DNA of 64,000 nucleotides from Amycolatopsis tolypomycina (lineage in GTDB: Bacteria > Actinomycetota > Actinomycetes > Mycobacteriales > Pseudonocardiaceae): assembly GCF_900105945.1 (NCBI RefSeq), contig NZ_FNSO01000004.1:4464001-4528000 (forward strand), given 5' to 3'. A program made the position numbers and the translations under genes. Below are positions 50,255 through 58,811 of the stretch, piece after piece (the stretch's first letter is position 1; each line of letters starts with the position of its first letter). The notes below the pieces were generated by a model that was not told where the DNA came from, ran no database searches, and saw only the letters and a list, made by a program, of their open reading frames with translations.

Positions 50255-51460
50255 TCACACCCCGAGCGCGCTCACCAGCAAGGCGGCCACGGCGGCGCGG
50301 TGCCGCGGGCTGTCCGCCCACCGCAGCCGCCGGCCGGCCTCCACCACCACGCCGAAGCCGGCGTGGACCAGGACCCGGGCGCCGCGGGCGTCGAGGTCCG
50401 GGCGGGCCTGGCGCAGGTGCTGCTCCCACACCGCGATGTGCTCGCGCTGCGCCGCCACCAGCGGGCGGCGCAACGCCTCCGGCAAGCCGGCGATCTCCGC
50501 GTTGGCCACGCTGTTGAGGGCGCTGTGCTCGAAGCTGTACGCCACGTACGTCGCCGTCAGGGCGCTGAGCGCGGCGTGCGGGCCGGTCTTCCCGCGCAGG
50601 TTGTGGTCGACCGCCTGGGCCAGCAGGCCCGCCGCCTGCAGGCACGCCGCGGCCAGGATGTCGGCCTTGCCGGGGAAGTAGCGGTAGAGCGCGGACGGCA
50701 CCAGCCCCACCGCCTCGGCGATCCGGCCGTTCGTGACGGTGGCGAACCCGTCCCGCTCGAACAGCGGGACGGCCGCCGCGAGGATCTCCGAACGCCGGGT
50801 CCGCGGCACCGGCGGGGCGGGGATCTCGACCGGCGGCGCGGCCGCCGCGGCGGGGTCGGTGGCGGCGACGCGCCGGGCGGCCGCCTGCAGCAGGTCTTCG
50901 AGCCGGCGCTGGGCGATCGCGTTGTGGTGCGTCGTGACCGACCCGATGGCCCCCAGCGCCGCCACGGCCCGCAGGTGTTCCTCGGGCCCCGGGTGCTCGC
51001 GCCGCACCGCGGCCGCCACGCGGTCGACGACGTGGGCGAACTTGCCGGCCAGCAGCCGGCGGTCGTCGCGCTCGAGGTACCGGGCCTCCCAGCGGTACAC
51101 GCCCCCGGTCTCCCGGTGGGCGACGGTCACCCGGGCGACGGCGGCGAAGAGCGCGTCGAGGGACGCGGCCGGGGGCACCTCGGCGAGCGCCGCGACGAGC
51201 CGGTCCGCCATGACGTTCGCGCACTCGGCGAACAACGCGTACTTGTTCGGGAAGTGCCGGTACAGGGCGGCCGCGGTGATGCCCACGCGCGCCGCGATCT
51301 CCTCCATCGACGCCGCGTGGTAACCGCGCTCGCTGAACACCGCTGCGCCCGCCTCGACGATGAGCTGCCTGCGGTTGCGCGGCCGGACGGCCGCGGCCGG
51401 CTCGGCGGTCACCGCGGCCGCCGCCGGGAAGAGGTGCGCGAGGCCATGCGTGCCAGTCAA
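50255..51460 (-). CDS. Double TetR regulator (two TetR units in one chain)
   Basis: A 401-aa protein made of two TetR-like halves. The first helix-turn-helix is at ~30-75 (YHAASMEEIAARVGITAAAL, YRHFPNKYALFAECANV), and the second at ~225-270 (FATVTNGRIAEAVGLVPSAL, YRYFPGKADILAAACLQ), each followed by a helical ligand domain. One chain could therefore act like a dimer. The apparent start is TTG at 51460; a start slightly downstream is possible. It is divergent from the Lcp homologue, with an inverted repeat between. TetR regulators of lcp are known in rubber-degrading actinomycetes, so a role in its control is likely. Confidence 0.88.
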   Translation of the reverse strand: MTGTHGLAHLFPAAAAVTAEPAAAVRPRNRRQLIVEAGAAVFSERGYHAASMEEIAARVGITAAALYRHFPNKYALFAECANVMADRLVAALAEVPPAASLDALFAAVARVTVAHRETGGVYRWEARYLERDDRRLLAGKFAHVVDRVAAAVRREHPGPEEHLRAVAALGAIGSVTTHHNAIAQRRLEDLLQAAARRVAATDPAAAAAPPVEIPAPPVPRTRRSEILAAAVPLFERDGFATVTNGRIAEAVGLVPSALYRYFPGKADILAAACLQAAGLLAQAVDHNLRGKTGPHAALSALTATYVAYSFEHSALNSVANAEIAGLPEALRRPLVAAQREHIAVWEQHLRQARPDLDARGARVLVHAGFGVVVEAGRRLRWADSPRHRAAVAALLVSALGV

Positions 51461-51535
51461 CCACAGGCCTGCCGGGTCTTGCCGACCCGCGAGTCACCTT
51501 CTATGTTAATCAGGAATCTCCTCACGAAGAGCCCA

Positions 51536-51559
51536 TTACCTATCAAGGAAGCTAGGTAA
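51536..51559. promoter_or_regulatory. Inverted repeat between tetR and the lcp-like gene
   Basis: TTACCTA at 51536-51542 is inverted at 51553-51559 (TAGGTAA) with a 10-bp spacer. It covers the ribosome-site region of the lcp-like gene, a natural place for a repressor to block it. Confidence 0.65.
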
Positions 51560-51563
51560 GTAA

Positions 51564-52745
51564 ATGAGCAATCTCAGCAGGAGGAACGCGATCTCCCTCG
51601 GCGTCGCCCTCGGTCTGGCCAGTGCCGCGAGCGCCGTCCCGGCCTGGGCGTCGACGGCCGCGCCCGACCCCTGGTGGGTGTGGGACGACGAAGTCGACGC
51701 GCTCATGGCCGGGCTCGTCGACGGCGGCCGGGTCCCCGCGGTCAACACCGCGCTGCGGTCGTGGGTGGACAACGACGACCCGCTGCCGTCCGGCCTGCCC
51801 GCCGACCTCGCCGCCTGGCTCCAGCGGGTCAACCGGCTGCCCTCCTGGGCCGACCCCGCCAAGCTGCGCCGCGCCGCCGACTTCAACCGGCGCAAGGACA
51901 CCTACCTGTTCCTGCTCTACGGCCTGGGCAGCGGCATCATGAGCACGGTCATCCCGCGGGAGGCCCGGTCGGTCTACTGGTCGGCGGGCGGCGCGGACAT
52001 GCAGGACCGCGCGGCGAAGACGTTCACCTTCGGCTACGACTTGAGCGACCTGAACGCGTTCCAGCCGAGCGGCCAGTTCGTCGTCACGGCCACCAAGACA
52101 CGCCTGGTGCACGCGGCGGTGCGGCACCTGCTGCCGCAGTCGCCGCACTGGCGGGCCGTCGCCGACGAGCGGATCCCGATCAGCAACGGCGACATCCTGG
52201 TGACCTTCCACAGCCTCGGCACCTTCGTGCACCGGAAGCTGCGCGAATGGCACGTCCCCATGTCGGCGGCGGACGAAGCCGCCTTCCTGCACCAGTGGCA
52301 GGTCGCCATGCACCTGCTCGGCGTCCGCGACGAGTTCATCCCGCAGACGTGGGCCGCGGCGGACGCGCAGTCGGCGCAGGTGCTCACGCCGTTGCTCGCC
52401 CCGACGCCGGAGGGCAAGGAGCTCGCCGCGGACCTGCTCGGCCTGACCGCCCAGATCGACCTGGGCGTCACCCGCGGCTTCCTCAACGAGTTCGTGCGGT
52501 ACGTGCTCAGCAACGAGGTCGGCGACTGGCTCGGCCTGCCGCGCGACTACGCGGCGGCCACCCTGATCCGCACCGGGTGGCCCGCGTACATCGCCTTCCG
52601 GGAGGGCCTGCTGCCCATCGCCCCGGCGGGCTTCTACCTCTTCGACCAGTTCGTCCGCGCGCTCGCCATGCTGTTCCTCAACAAGGGCACGTCCTCGACG
52701 AGCACGCCGATCACGATCCCGACCGGCAACCGGCCCGGCGCCTGA
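51564..52745 (+). CDS. Latex clearing protein (Lcp)-like rubber oxygenase
   Basis: A 393-aa exported protein with a twin-arginine signal (SRRNAISLGVALGLA; cut near AWA|ST). The body belongs to the DUF2236/MpaB-like oxygenase group that includes Lcp, a b-type haem enzyme cleaving cis-1,4-polyisoprene outside the cell. The conserved helix TKTRLVHAAVRHLLPQSPHW carries the Arg and His of the family's haem site, and KDTYLFLLYGLGSGIMSTVI precedes it. Length matches Lcp of Streptomyces. It is monocistronic, divergent from the double TetR gene, and convergent with the GH39-like gene, with 5 bp between the ends. Confidence 0.82.
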   Translation: MSNLSRRNAISLGVALGLASAASAVPAWASTAAPDPWWVWDDEVDALMAGLVDGGRVPAVNTALRSWVDNDDPLPSGLPADLAAWLQRVNRLPSWADPAKLRRAADFNRRKDTYLFLLYGLGSGIMSTVIPREARSVYWSAGGADMQDRAAKTFTFGYDLSDLNAFQPSGQFVVTATKTRLVHAAVRHLLPQSPHWRAVADERIPISNGDILVTFHSLGTFVHRKLREWHVPMSAADEAAFLHQWQVAMHLLGVRDEFIPQTWAAADAQSAQVLTPLLAPTPEGKELAADLLGLTAQIDLGVTRGFLNEFVRYVLSNEVGDWLGLPRDYAAATLIRTGWPAYIAFREGLLPIAPAGFYLFDQFVRALAMLFLNKGTSSTSTPITIPTGNRPGA

Positions 52746-52750
52746 GCGCG

Positions 52751-54583
52751 TCAGGCCGGTCCGCGGCCCCACAGCCGCCAGGTCTGGTTGAGCGGGCTGT
52801 TCTGGTTGACCGGCTTGCAGGTCCACTGGATCACCGCGCCGCGGGCGGCCGTGGAAACGCCGCTGACGTCGACGCACTTGCCGCTGTGCCGGGCGACGAG
52901 CTGGTAGTCGTGGGCGTCGTTGCCGCCGTAGGTCACCCGGCGCGGGGAGAACTGCTGGTTGGTGGCGCCGTCGGTGCAGGTCCGCTGCTGGACGGCGGCG
53001 CCGTCGTCGGCCGAGGCACCGGCCACCTCGAGGCACTTGCCGCTCTGCTGGTTGACGACGGTGTACGCGCCGGCGACGCCCGCCACCGGGCGGAAGGTCC
53101 ACTGCTGCTGGGCGCCGCCCTCGCAGAAGTCCTGCTGCTGCCGGTTGCCGTCCGCGGTGCCCAGGTCGGTGTTGTCCAGGCACTGCTGGGAGTGCTGGGC
53201 GACGGCGACGGTCTGGAAGCTGCCGTCCGAGGGCGGCAGCAGGGTGATGCTCAGCGCGTCGTCGAGGCCGGCGTGCGGGACGTTGACGGTCACGGCGTTG
53301 CCGGAGACGGCCACCACCGAGTCCCGGATGGTCACCGGGCCCTGGACCGCGGCCCCGCCGTTGAACGGGATCTGCTGGACGACGACCCGCACCTGGTTGT
53401 TCTGGACGACACCGGCGGTGGTGTCCAGGCGCTGCAGGGCGACCGCGACGTTCCCGGTGGTGCCACCGCCGCCGACCAGGACCTTCGCCACCCCGGCCGC
53501 CTTCGTGGCGAACGGGTCGTAGGCCGGGCTCGGCTTCGAGGACACGATCTGGCCGGCCTGCGCGGCGTAGAAGCGGTAGGCCCACCACTCGCCCTTGGGC
53601 AGGTACCGGCCCGCGGAGTTGCGGACGAGCAGGTTCCCGAGGTCGTTGTGCAGGTTCCCGCCGCTGGCCCAGTTGGCGCGCAGCCCGTCGGCGCCGGCGC
53701 GCTCGAGCCGGGCGATGTACCAGGCGCCGTCACCGGGGTTCTGCTCGTTCGACGCCCCGTATTCGTTGATCTGGTACGGCCGCGGGTGCGGGATGCCGCG
53801 CGCGCCGAGTGACGCGTCCGCCGCGGCGACGTTCGCCACCGGGTCGCCCGGCAGGGAGTGCCAGCTGACGATGTCGGGAACGGTGTTCGAGCCGCGGACG
53901 AAGTCGAGGTACTGCGTCCACCAGCCCGCCGAAGTCGACGGCACCCCGGCCAGGCTCGGGCCGACGATCGGCTGTGCCGGGAAGGCCGCCCGGATGCGCT
54001 GGTAGGCGCGCTGCCACAGGGCGAAGTACTGGCTCTGCGGCCGGTTCCAGAAGAGCGTGATGTTGGGCTCGTTCCAGATGTCCCACTCGACCGGGGCGCC
54101 CGTCGCGCGGACGTCGTTGATCAGGCGGGTGAGGAAGGCGTCGTAGTCGGACCAGTCGCCGTTGTCGCCGGGGAAGCGGGAGATCGGGTAGCCGTCGGCG
54201 CCCCAGAGGTCGTGGACGAGCAGGACGAACCGGCCGCCGAGCGAGCGGGTGCGCAGGAGCTGGGCGCGGGTGGCGTTCCACCGCCGGTCGTACTTGCCCG
54301 ACACCCACCCGCCCGGGCTGTCGAGCTGCGCGCCGCCGGCCCGCATCGCCTGGAAGTTCACGTCCCGGAAGAAGTGGTCGGGTGGGTTCGAGGCGTTTTC
54401 GGTCATGCCGTAGATCCACCCGGAGGCCCGGGAGGTGGGCGCACCACCGGCGACGGAGAAGTCGACGGAGATCGACTCGTCGGCGGCCTGGGCGGGTGCG
54501 GTGAGGGCGCCGGTGAGCGCCCCGGTGATCAGGAGGGCGGCCAGGCCACGGCGGACGCGGGGCCGCTGACGCGAGGTGTCCAC
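52751..54583 (-). CDS. Exported GH39-like glycosidase with ricin/CBM13 domain
   Basis: A 610-aa secreted enzyme. The signal peptide ends near APAQA (~33). The catalytic TIM barrel shows the clan A acid/base Glu in VEWDIWNEPNITLFW and the nucleophile Glu in RPYQINEYGASNEQ, which suits a GH39-like retaining glycosidase (xylosidase or arabinosidase type). A beta-sandwich follows (~380-470), and residues ~475-605 form a ricin-type beta-trefoil with QQW repeats (QQQWTFRP, NQQFSPRR, NQTWRLWG) that binds sugars. The GTG start at 54583 has AAAGGAG upstream. GH79 or GH30 relatives cannot be fully excluded. Confidence 0.85.
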   Translation of the reverse strand: MDTSRQRPRVRRGLAALLITGALTGALTAPAQAADESISVDFSVAGGAPTSRASGWIYGMTENASNPPDHFFRDVNFQAMRAGGAQLDSPGGWVSGKYDRRWNATRAQLLRTRSLGGRFVLLVHDLWGADGYPISRFPGDNGDWSDYDAFLTRLINDVRATGAPVEWDIWNEPNITLFWNRPQSQYFALWQRAYQRIRAAFPAQPIVGPSLAGVPSTSAGWWTQYLDFVRGSNTVPDIVSWHSLPGDPVANVAAADASLGARGIPHPRPYQINEYGASNEQNPGDGAWYIARLERAGADGLRANWASGGNLHNDLGNLLVRNSAGRYLPKGEWWAYRFYAAQAGQIVSSKPSPAYDPFATKAAGVAKVLVGGGGTTGNVAVALQRLDTTAGVVQNNQVRVVVQQIPFNGGAAVQGPVTIRDSVVAVSGNAVTVNVPHAGLDDALSITLLPPSDGSFQTVAVAQHSQQCLDNTDLGTADGNRQQQDFCEGGAQQQWTFRPVAGVAGAYTVVNQQSGKCLEVAGASADDGAAVQQRTCTDGATNQQFSPRRVTYGGNDAHDYQLVARHSGKCVDVSGVSTAARGAVIQWTCKPVNQNSPLNQTWRLWGRGPA

Positions 54584-54633
54584 GAACAGCTCCTTTGGCG
54601 GTGGACGTGCGGGGGACGATCCCCGGTCATCGA

Positions 54634-54708
54634 ACCGGTTCGACCACCAAGGAACGTACGCCGCAGGGAATTCACCGACAATCGGCCAAATGGAGGCGAA
54701 CCGGTTCG
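54634..54708. promoter_or_regulatory. Two LacI-type operators, GAACCGGTTC
   Basis: TCGAACCGGTTCGA (54633-54646) and CGAACCGGTTCG (54698-54709) are perfect palindromes ~65 bp apart, upstream of the GH39-like gene. The CCGG centre and spacing fit binding by a LacI-family repressor, and one is encoded at 56343. Confidence 0.75.
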
Positions 54709-54747
54709 GCGAGGAGGGCGGGCTGGGATGTGGCAGCGGGTTCGAAC

Positions 54748-54800
54748 GTCATGAAAGAGTCGTTCATGACCTCTGGTGTCATGAACGACTCTTTCATGAC
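54748..54800. repeat. Perfect 23-bp inverted repeat
   Basis: GTCATGAAAGAGTCGTTCAT... (54748-54770) is exactly inverted at 54778-54800 with spacer CTCTGGT. Each arm is itself partly palindromic (TCATGA at both ends). It lies between the GH54 gene end and the GH39-like gene promoter. The sequence type differs from the other palindromes in the window. Confidence 0.9.
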
Positions 54801-54879
54801 GTCACCGGCGCGCGCAGCAGGAAGGGGGCCTCCCGCCCGTCCCCGCGGGGGAAGCCCCCTCCCTACCCCTCCCCCGGGC

Positions 54880-56322
54880 TCAGCGGTACCCGGCCGCCAC
54901 CACGTTGGCCTGGATCGCGTTCTCCGTCGCGTCCGACGGGTACCCCGCCACCATGGCCCCCTCGTAGAACGTCCCTGCGCTCAGGTTCGCGCCGCCGCCC
55001 GGTTTGCAGCAGTCGCCGCCGCTGCCGAGGATGATCGCTCCCTGCTTCTTCATCGGGCTGTAGCCGCTCGGCAGTGCTCCGTCCCACATCGTCGTGAGGC
55101 TTCCGGATTGCGCGTTGCTGCCCTTCAACGCGAACCGGGACGTTCCGTTGTTCTTCAGCATCGCCGTCACGAACTTGCTCGGCAGCGCGCGCTGGTTCGG
55201 GTTCCACTGCTGGCTTCCGCCCGGGTACAGGCCCCACTCGAGGTCGGCTTGGACCCACGGGCCCGATCCCTGGCAGCCGCCGAACCAGCACTGCGTGCTG
55301 AAGTTGATCGCGTCCATCGCGCCCGCCGCGTCGGCCTTGCGGGTGGTCTCGCTGTTGCCGTAGTCGAAGCAGCATCCGCCGTTGACGTGCGTTCCGCTCG
55401 TCACCATGTACATCCCCTCGGGCGCGCTGCCGGTCGGGACGCCCGTCAGGTGCCCGTCGCGCCAGTAGCTGTTGCCCGGGTTGATGTACAGCGAGTACGC
55501 CTTCGCGCCGCCGACCGTGAGCGACTCCGACGTCGCCTTCGCCGGGCTGCTCTGGCTGGAGCCCGGGACCACCGTCGATCCCTGGTACCACAGGTCGTTC
55601 CCGCGCCCGGACTGGTCGTACACCACCGTGATGACGCAGGTCGTCCCCGTGCAGAACGCATCCTGGACGCTTGCGTCGGCCGTGCCGCCCGCCGCCCGGA
55701 CGCCGATGTTCCGCGTCGTGTTGTCCGACGAACGCCGCACCTGGTAGAGATTGCCGGCGTACGTGCCGTAGAGCGCCCGGACCGTGCTGTGCGCCGCGAC
55801 GCACGGTGTGCCCCCGGACGCGTAGATGTCACACGGCGCGGTGCCGGACGGCGTCGGCGGGGTCGTCCCGGTGCTCCACCGCTGGTTGGCCTGGCCGTGG
55901 CAGGTCCACAGGACGACCGCCGTGCCGTTGGCCGTGCCGGCGCCCGTCACGTCCAGGCACAGTCCTGATTGGACACCCGTGATCGTCCCGTCGGCGTTCT
56001 GCCGCCACTGCTGGTTCGCGCCGCCGTGGCACGACCAGATGATCGCCGCCGTGCCGGGGGCCGTCCCGTTGCCCGAGGCGTCGACGCACCGCGTGCCGTT
56101 CAGCGTCCGCAGCTCCCCCGCCGCGGTGAACTCGTACGCCTGCCCGGCCTGACCACCGCAGTCCTGGATCTCCAGCACCGTCCCCGGCGCGTCGGTGCCG
56201 CCCCGGACGTTCAGGCACCGTCCCGACGCCGCGCCCACCAGGGGCGCGGCGGCCGCCGAGGCGGGGGCGGCCCCGGTCAGCGCCGTCAGCAGCATCGCGG
56301 CCACCACCACGAACACGCGCAC
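54880..56322 (-). CDS. Exported GH54 alpha-L-arabinofuranosidase with ricin domain
   Basis: A 480-aa secreted enzyme removing L-arabinose side chains from arabinoxylan or arabinan. The signal peptide (VRVFVVVAAMLLTALTGAAP) is followed by an N-terminal ricin-type beta-trefoil (~30-155; NQQWRQNADG, NQRWSTGT). The GH54 (AbfB) catalytic beta-sandwich starts with APCDIYASGGTPCVAAHSTV and has the vicinal disulfide GGCCFDYGNSE. The GTG at 56322 is chosen because GAGGAGG lies just upstream; an ATG at 56346 overlaps the LacI stop. It is the last gene of the esterase-LacI-GH54 operon. GH54 domains are mostly fungal, so this bacterial copy is notable. Confidence 0.87.
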   Translation of the reverse strand: MRVFVVVAAMLLTALTGAAPASAAAAPLVGAASGRCLNVRGGTDAPGTVLEIQDCGGQAGQAYEFTAAGELRTLNGTRCVDASGNGTAPGTAAIIWSCHGGANQQWRQNADGTITGVQSGLCLDVTGAGTANGTAVVLWTCHGQANQRWSTGTTPPTPSGTAPCDIYASGGTPCVAAHSTVRALYGTYAGNLYQVRRSSDNTTRNIGVRAAGGTADASVQDAFCTGTTCVITVVYDQSGRGNDLWYQGSTVVPGSSQSSPAKATSESLTVGGAKAYSLYINPGNSYWRDGHLTGVPTGSAPEGMYMVTSGTHVNGGCCFDYGNSETTRKADAAGAMDAINFSTQCWFGGCQGSGPWVQADLEWGLYPGGSQQWNPNQRALPSKFVTAMLKNNGTSRFALKGSNAQSGSLTTMWDGALPSGYSPMKKQGAIILGSGGDCCKPGGGANLSAGTFYEGAMVAGYPSDATENAIQANVVAAGYR

Positions 56323-56342
56323 GATTCCTCCTCTGTGGACAG

Positions 56343-57377
56343 TCATGCCGACTTGCGCGGCACCAGCTCCGTGTCGAGCACCGTGCTCCGGCGCGGGGCC
56401 GCGCCGTCGATCATCGCCAGCAGCTCGGCCGTCATCCGGGCGCCCATCTCCTCGACCGGCTGGCGGACGGTGGTGAGCGGCGGGTCCGTCCAGCAGCCGA
56501 TCGGCAGGTCGTCGAACCCGACGAGGGCGACGTCCTCGGGCACCCGCCGCCCCGCGCGGCGCAGCGCGCGCAACGCCCCGACGGCCATCATGTCGGAGGC
56601 CGCGAAGATCCCGTCGACGTCCGGACGGCGGCTCAGCAGCCGCGCCGTCGCGTACTCGCCGGACGCCTGCCCGAAGTCCCCGCACACCACGAGGCTCTCG
56701 TCGTACCGGCCGGCCCGCGCCATCGCCTGCCGGTACCCGAGCAGCCGGTCGACGCCGGCGGTCATGTCCTGCGGTCCGGCGACGGTCGCCACGGTGAGGC
56801 GGCCGCCGTCGAGCAGCCGCTGGGTGGCCAGCCGCGCGCCGCCCTGGTTGTCCGCGTCGACGTACGGCAGCCGGCCGGTGCGCCCCGCCTGGACCGGCCG
56901 CCCGCCGAACACCACCGGGATGCCGAGCCAGTCCAGGTCGAGCGGGCGGCGGCCGTGCATGCCGACGACCAGCGCGCCGTCGACGTGGCCGCCGTCGAGG
57001 TACCGGACCACCGGCGACTGGTAGTCGTCGGTGGCCGGCACGGTGAGCAGCACGAGCTGCACGCCCACCGCGGTCAGCTCCCGGCCGACCCCCGCGGTGA
57101 TCCGCGGGAAGTACGGGTCGGTGAACAACCGCGGCACTTCCTCGCAGACCACCAGCGCGATCGACCCCGTGTGCCGCGCGCTGGGCGCCCGCGCGGCCCG
57201 CTGGCGGGCGTACCCGAGCGCCAGCATGGCGGACTCCACCTGCTTGCGGCGCTCCGGGCTCACCCGCGGGAACCCGTTCAGCACGCGGGAAGCCGTCGCG
57301 ATCGACACCCCCGCCGCGCGGGCGACGTCGGCCAGGGTGGGGCGGAAGCCCTCGGCGACGGACACCGGTTCAGACAC
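56343..57377 (-). CDS. LacI-family regulator of the polysaccharide cluster
   Basis: A 344-aa repressor: helix-turn-helix TLADVARAAGVSIATASRVL with the minor-groove hinge (SPERRKQVESAMLALGY), then a sugar-binding-protein-like sensor domain (SIALVVCEEVPRLFTDPYFP to LVGFDDLPIGCWTDPPLTTV). The GTG start at 57377 overlaps the esterase end by 8 bp, and its stop is next to the GH54 start, so it is made inside the enzyme operon it probably controls. GAACCGGTTC palindromes upstream of the GH39-like gene are good candidate sites. The effector is likely an arabinose- or xylose-containing sugar. Confidence 0.92.
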   Translation of the reverse strand: MSEPVSVAEGFRPTLADVARAAGVSIATASRVLNGFPRVSPERRKQVESAMLALGYARQRAARAPSARHTGSIALVVCEEVPRLFTDPYFPRITAGVGRELTAVGVQLVLLTVPATDDYQSPVVRYLDGGHVDGALVVGMHGRRPLDLDWLGIPVVFGGRPVQAGRTGRLPYVDADNQGGARLATQRLLDGGRLTVATVAGPQDMTAGVDRLLGYRQAMARAGRYDESLVVCGDFGQASGEYATARLLSRRPDVDGIFAASDMMAVGALRALRRAGRRVPEDVALVGFDDLPIGCWTDPPLTTVRQPVEEMGARMTAELLAMIDGAAPRRSTVLDTELVPRKSA

Positions 57378-58731
57378 GCTGGAGCGCGAAACGCTGGTTG
57401 GCGTTCCCGGTGAACGTCCACTGGGAGACCCGCGCGCCGTCGGCGGTCGAAACGCCCCACACGTCCAGTGCCAGGCCGCTGAGCCGGTTCACCAGGCTCA
57501 CCGCGCCGCCGCCCTGGTCGACCACCCGCCACTGCTGGGCGGTGCTGTTGGCGTCGGCCTGCTGGCTGATGTCGGCGCCGCTGTTCGCGTTCGCCGCCTG
57601 GAGCACCAGCCCGCTGTGGCGGGCCCGGACGCGGTAGTAGCCGTCACCGGAGTCGACGAAGTCGAACTGCTGGCTGAGCCCGCCGTTGGCCGACTCCTGC
57701 TCGATGAGCGCGCCGGCCGCCGTCGAGGCGCCGGTGATCCCGACGACCTTGTTGCTGTGCTGGGCCGTCAGCCGGTAGTTCACGCCGGTCTGGACCGGCG
57801 GCGTCGAGGGCGTGGACCCGAACTGCGTGATGAACTTCCACACCTCGCCCGAGGTCCAGGTCTGCCAGCCGCTGCCGCCGCCGTCCTTCGGGCCCGGGTC
57901 GTGCCCGCCGTCGAAGGCGGCCCAGACGACCGGGTACCCGGCCCGGCAGCCGGAGTAGGCGGTGACGATGTGGGTCCGGCTGCCCCCGGCGGGCTCCGGC
58001 GGGTTCTGCGGCGTGCAGCCGTTGTTGCGCACGAACTGGTCGCGCAGCTGCCGCCCGGAGGAGATGGGCAGGACGTTGTCGCCGATGCCGTGCATGCCGA
58101 TGTAGGCCACCGGCTGGGTGCCGCCGCTGCAGCCGCTGAGGTTCGCCCCGGAGTACACCGCCACCGCGCGGAACACCGTCGGGCGGGCGCAGGCGAGGGC
58201 GTAGCTCATGGCGCCGCCGTAGCTGAAGCCGCCGGCGAACACCTGCGTGGTGTCGACGCACAGGGCGGCTTCGACCTGCCGCAGCAGGTCGTCGATGAAG
58301 GTGACGTCCTGGCCGCCCGGGTTGGCCCAGCCGTTGCCGTTGCCCTGGGGGGCCACGAAGATCGTGTTGTTGCCGGAGCTGTCGGCCAGCCGGCGGAGCC
58401 CGTAGTAGGACCAGTTGTAGCCGTCGGTCCCGCCCGAGTCGACGTCGTTCATCGTCCCGCCCCGCCAGTGGAGGCCGACGAACAGGCGGTACTGGTGGTT
58501 GTTGTCGTAGTTGGCCGGGACCCGCAGGATGTAGCTGCGGTTCTGGCCGCCGCTGGAGATCGTGTGGTTGCCGCTCGCCAGCCCGGGTGCCTTCCCGCAC
58601 CCCGCGGTGCCGGCGGCCGCGACGGCCGGTGTGGCCGCGGCCGCGGGGGCGGCCTGCGCGGTGCCGCTCACCCCCAGCGCGAGCACGGCCGAAATCACGG
58701 CGGAGGCGAACAGGGATCTGCGCTTCACCAT
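57370..58731 (-). CDS. Exported PHB-depolymerase-type esterase with ricin domain
   Basis: A 453-aa secreted esterase of the LpqC/feruloyl or acetylxylan esterase group. After a signal peptide (cut near GTAQA) the alpha/beta hydrolase has the oxyanion motif VGLHWRGGTM, the nucleophile elbow AGGFSYGGAMSYALA, and a C-terminal catalytic His in AAFDGGHDPGP. Residues ~315-450 form a ricin-type beta-trefoil (AQQWRVVDQG, NQRFALQRV). It should remove ferulate or acetate from hemicellulose so the glycosidases can act. The ATG at 58731 has GAGGGAG upstream. It is the first gene of the operon with LacI and GH54. Confidence 0.87.
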   Translation of the reverse strand: MVKRRSLFASAVISAVLALGVSGTAQAAPAAAATPAVAAAGTAGCGKAPGLASGNHTISSGGQNRSYILRVPANYDNNHQYRLFVGLHWRGGTMNDVDSGGTDGYNWSYYGLRRLADSSGNNTIFVAPQGNGNGWANPGGQDVTFIDDLLRQVEAALCVDTTQVFAGGFSYGGAMSYALACARPTVFRAVAVYSGANLSGCSGGTQPVAYIGMHGIGDNVLPISSGRQLRDQFVRNNGCTPQNPPEPAGGSRTHIVTAYSGCRAGYPVVWAAFDGGHDPGPKDGGGSGWQTWTSGEVWKFITQFGSTPSTPPVQTGVNYRLTAQHSNKVVGITGASTAAGALIEQESANGGLSQQFDFVDSGDGYYRVRARHSGLVLQAANANSGADISQQADANSTAQQWRVVDQGGGAVSLVNRLSGLALDVWGVSTADGARVSQWTFTGNANQRFALQRV

Positions 58732-58811
58732 CACATGGCTCCCTCGGTGTTCGGACGTCGTCGTCCTCCGGGGCGGGGGACCCCGGAGCAAAGCTGGTCC
58801 ACAGTGGATGG

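Larger units (their letters stand above)
54584..54879. other. Intergenic region with a long palindrome
   Basis: Upstream of the GH39-like gene it holds CGAACCGGTTCG-like sequence at 54634-54645 and GAACCGGTTC at 54699-54708, palindromic half-site pairs typical of LacI operators, then the 53-bp palindromic repeat. No gene is seen. Confidence 0.6.
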
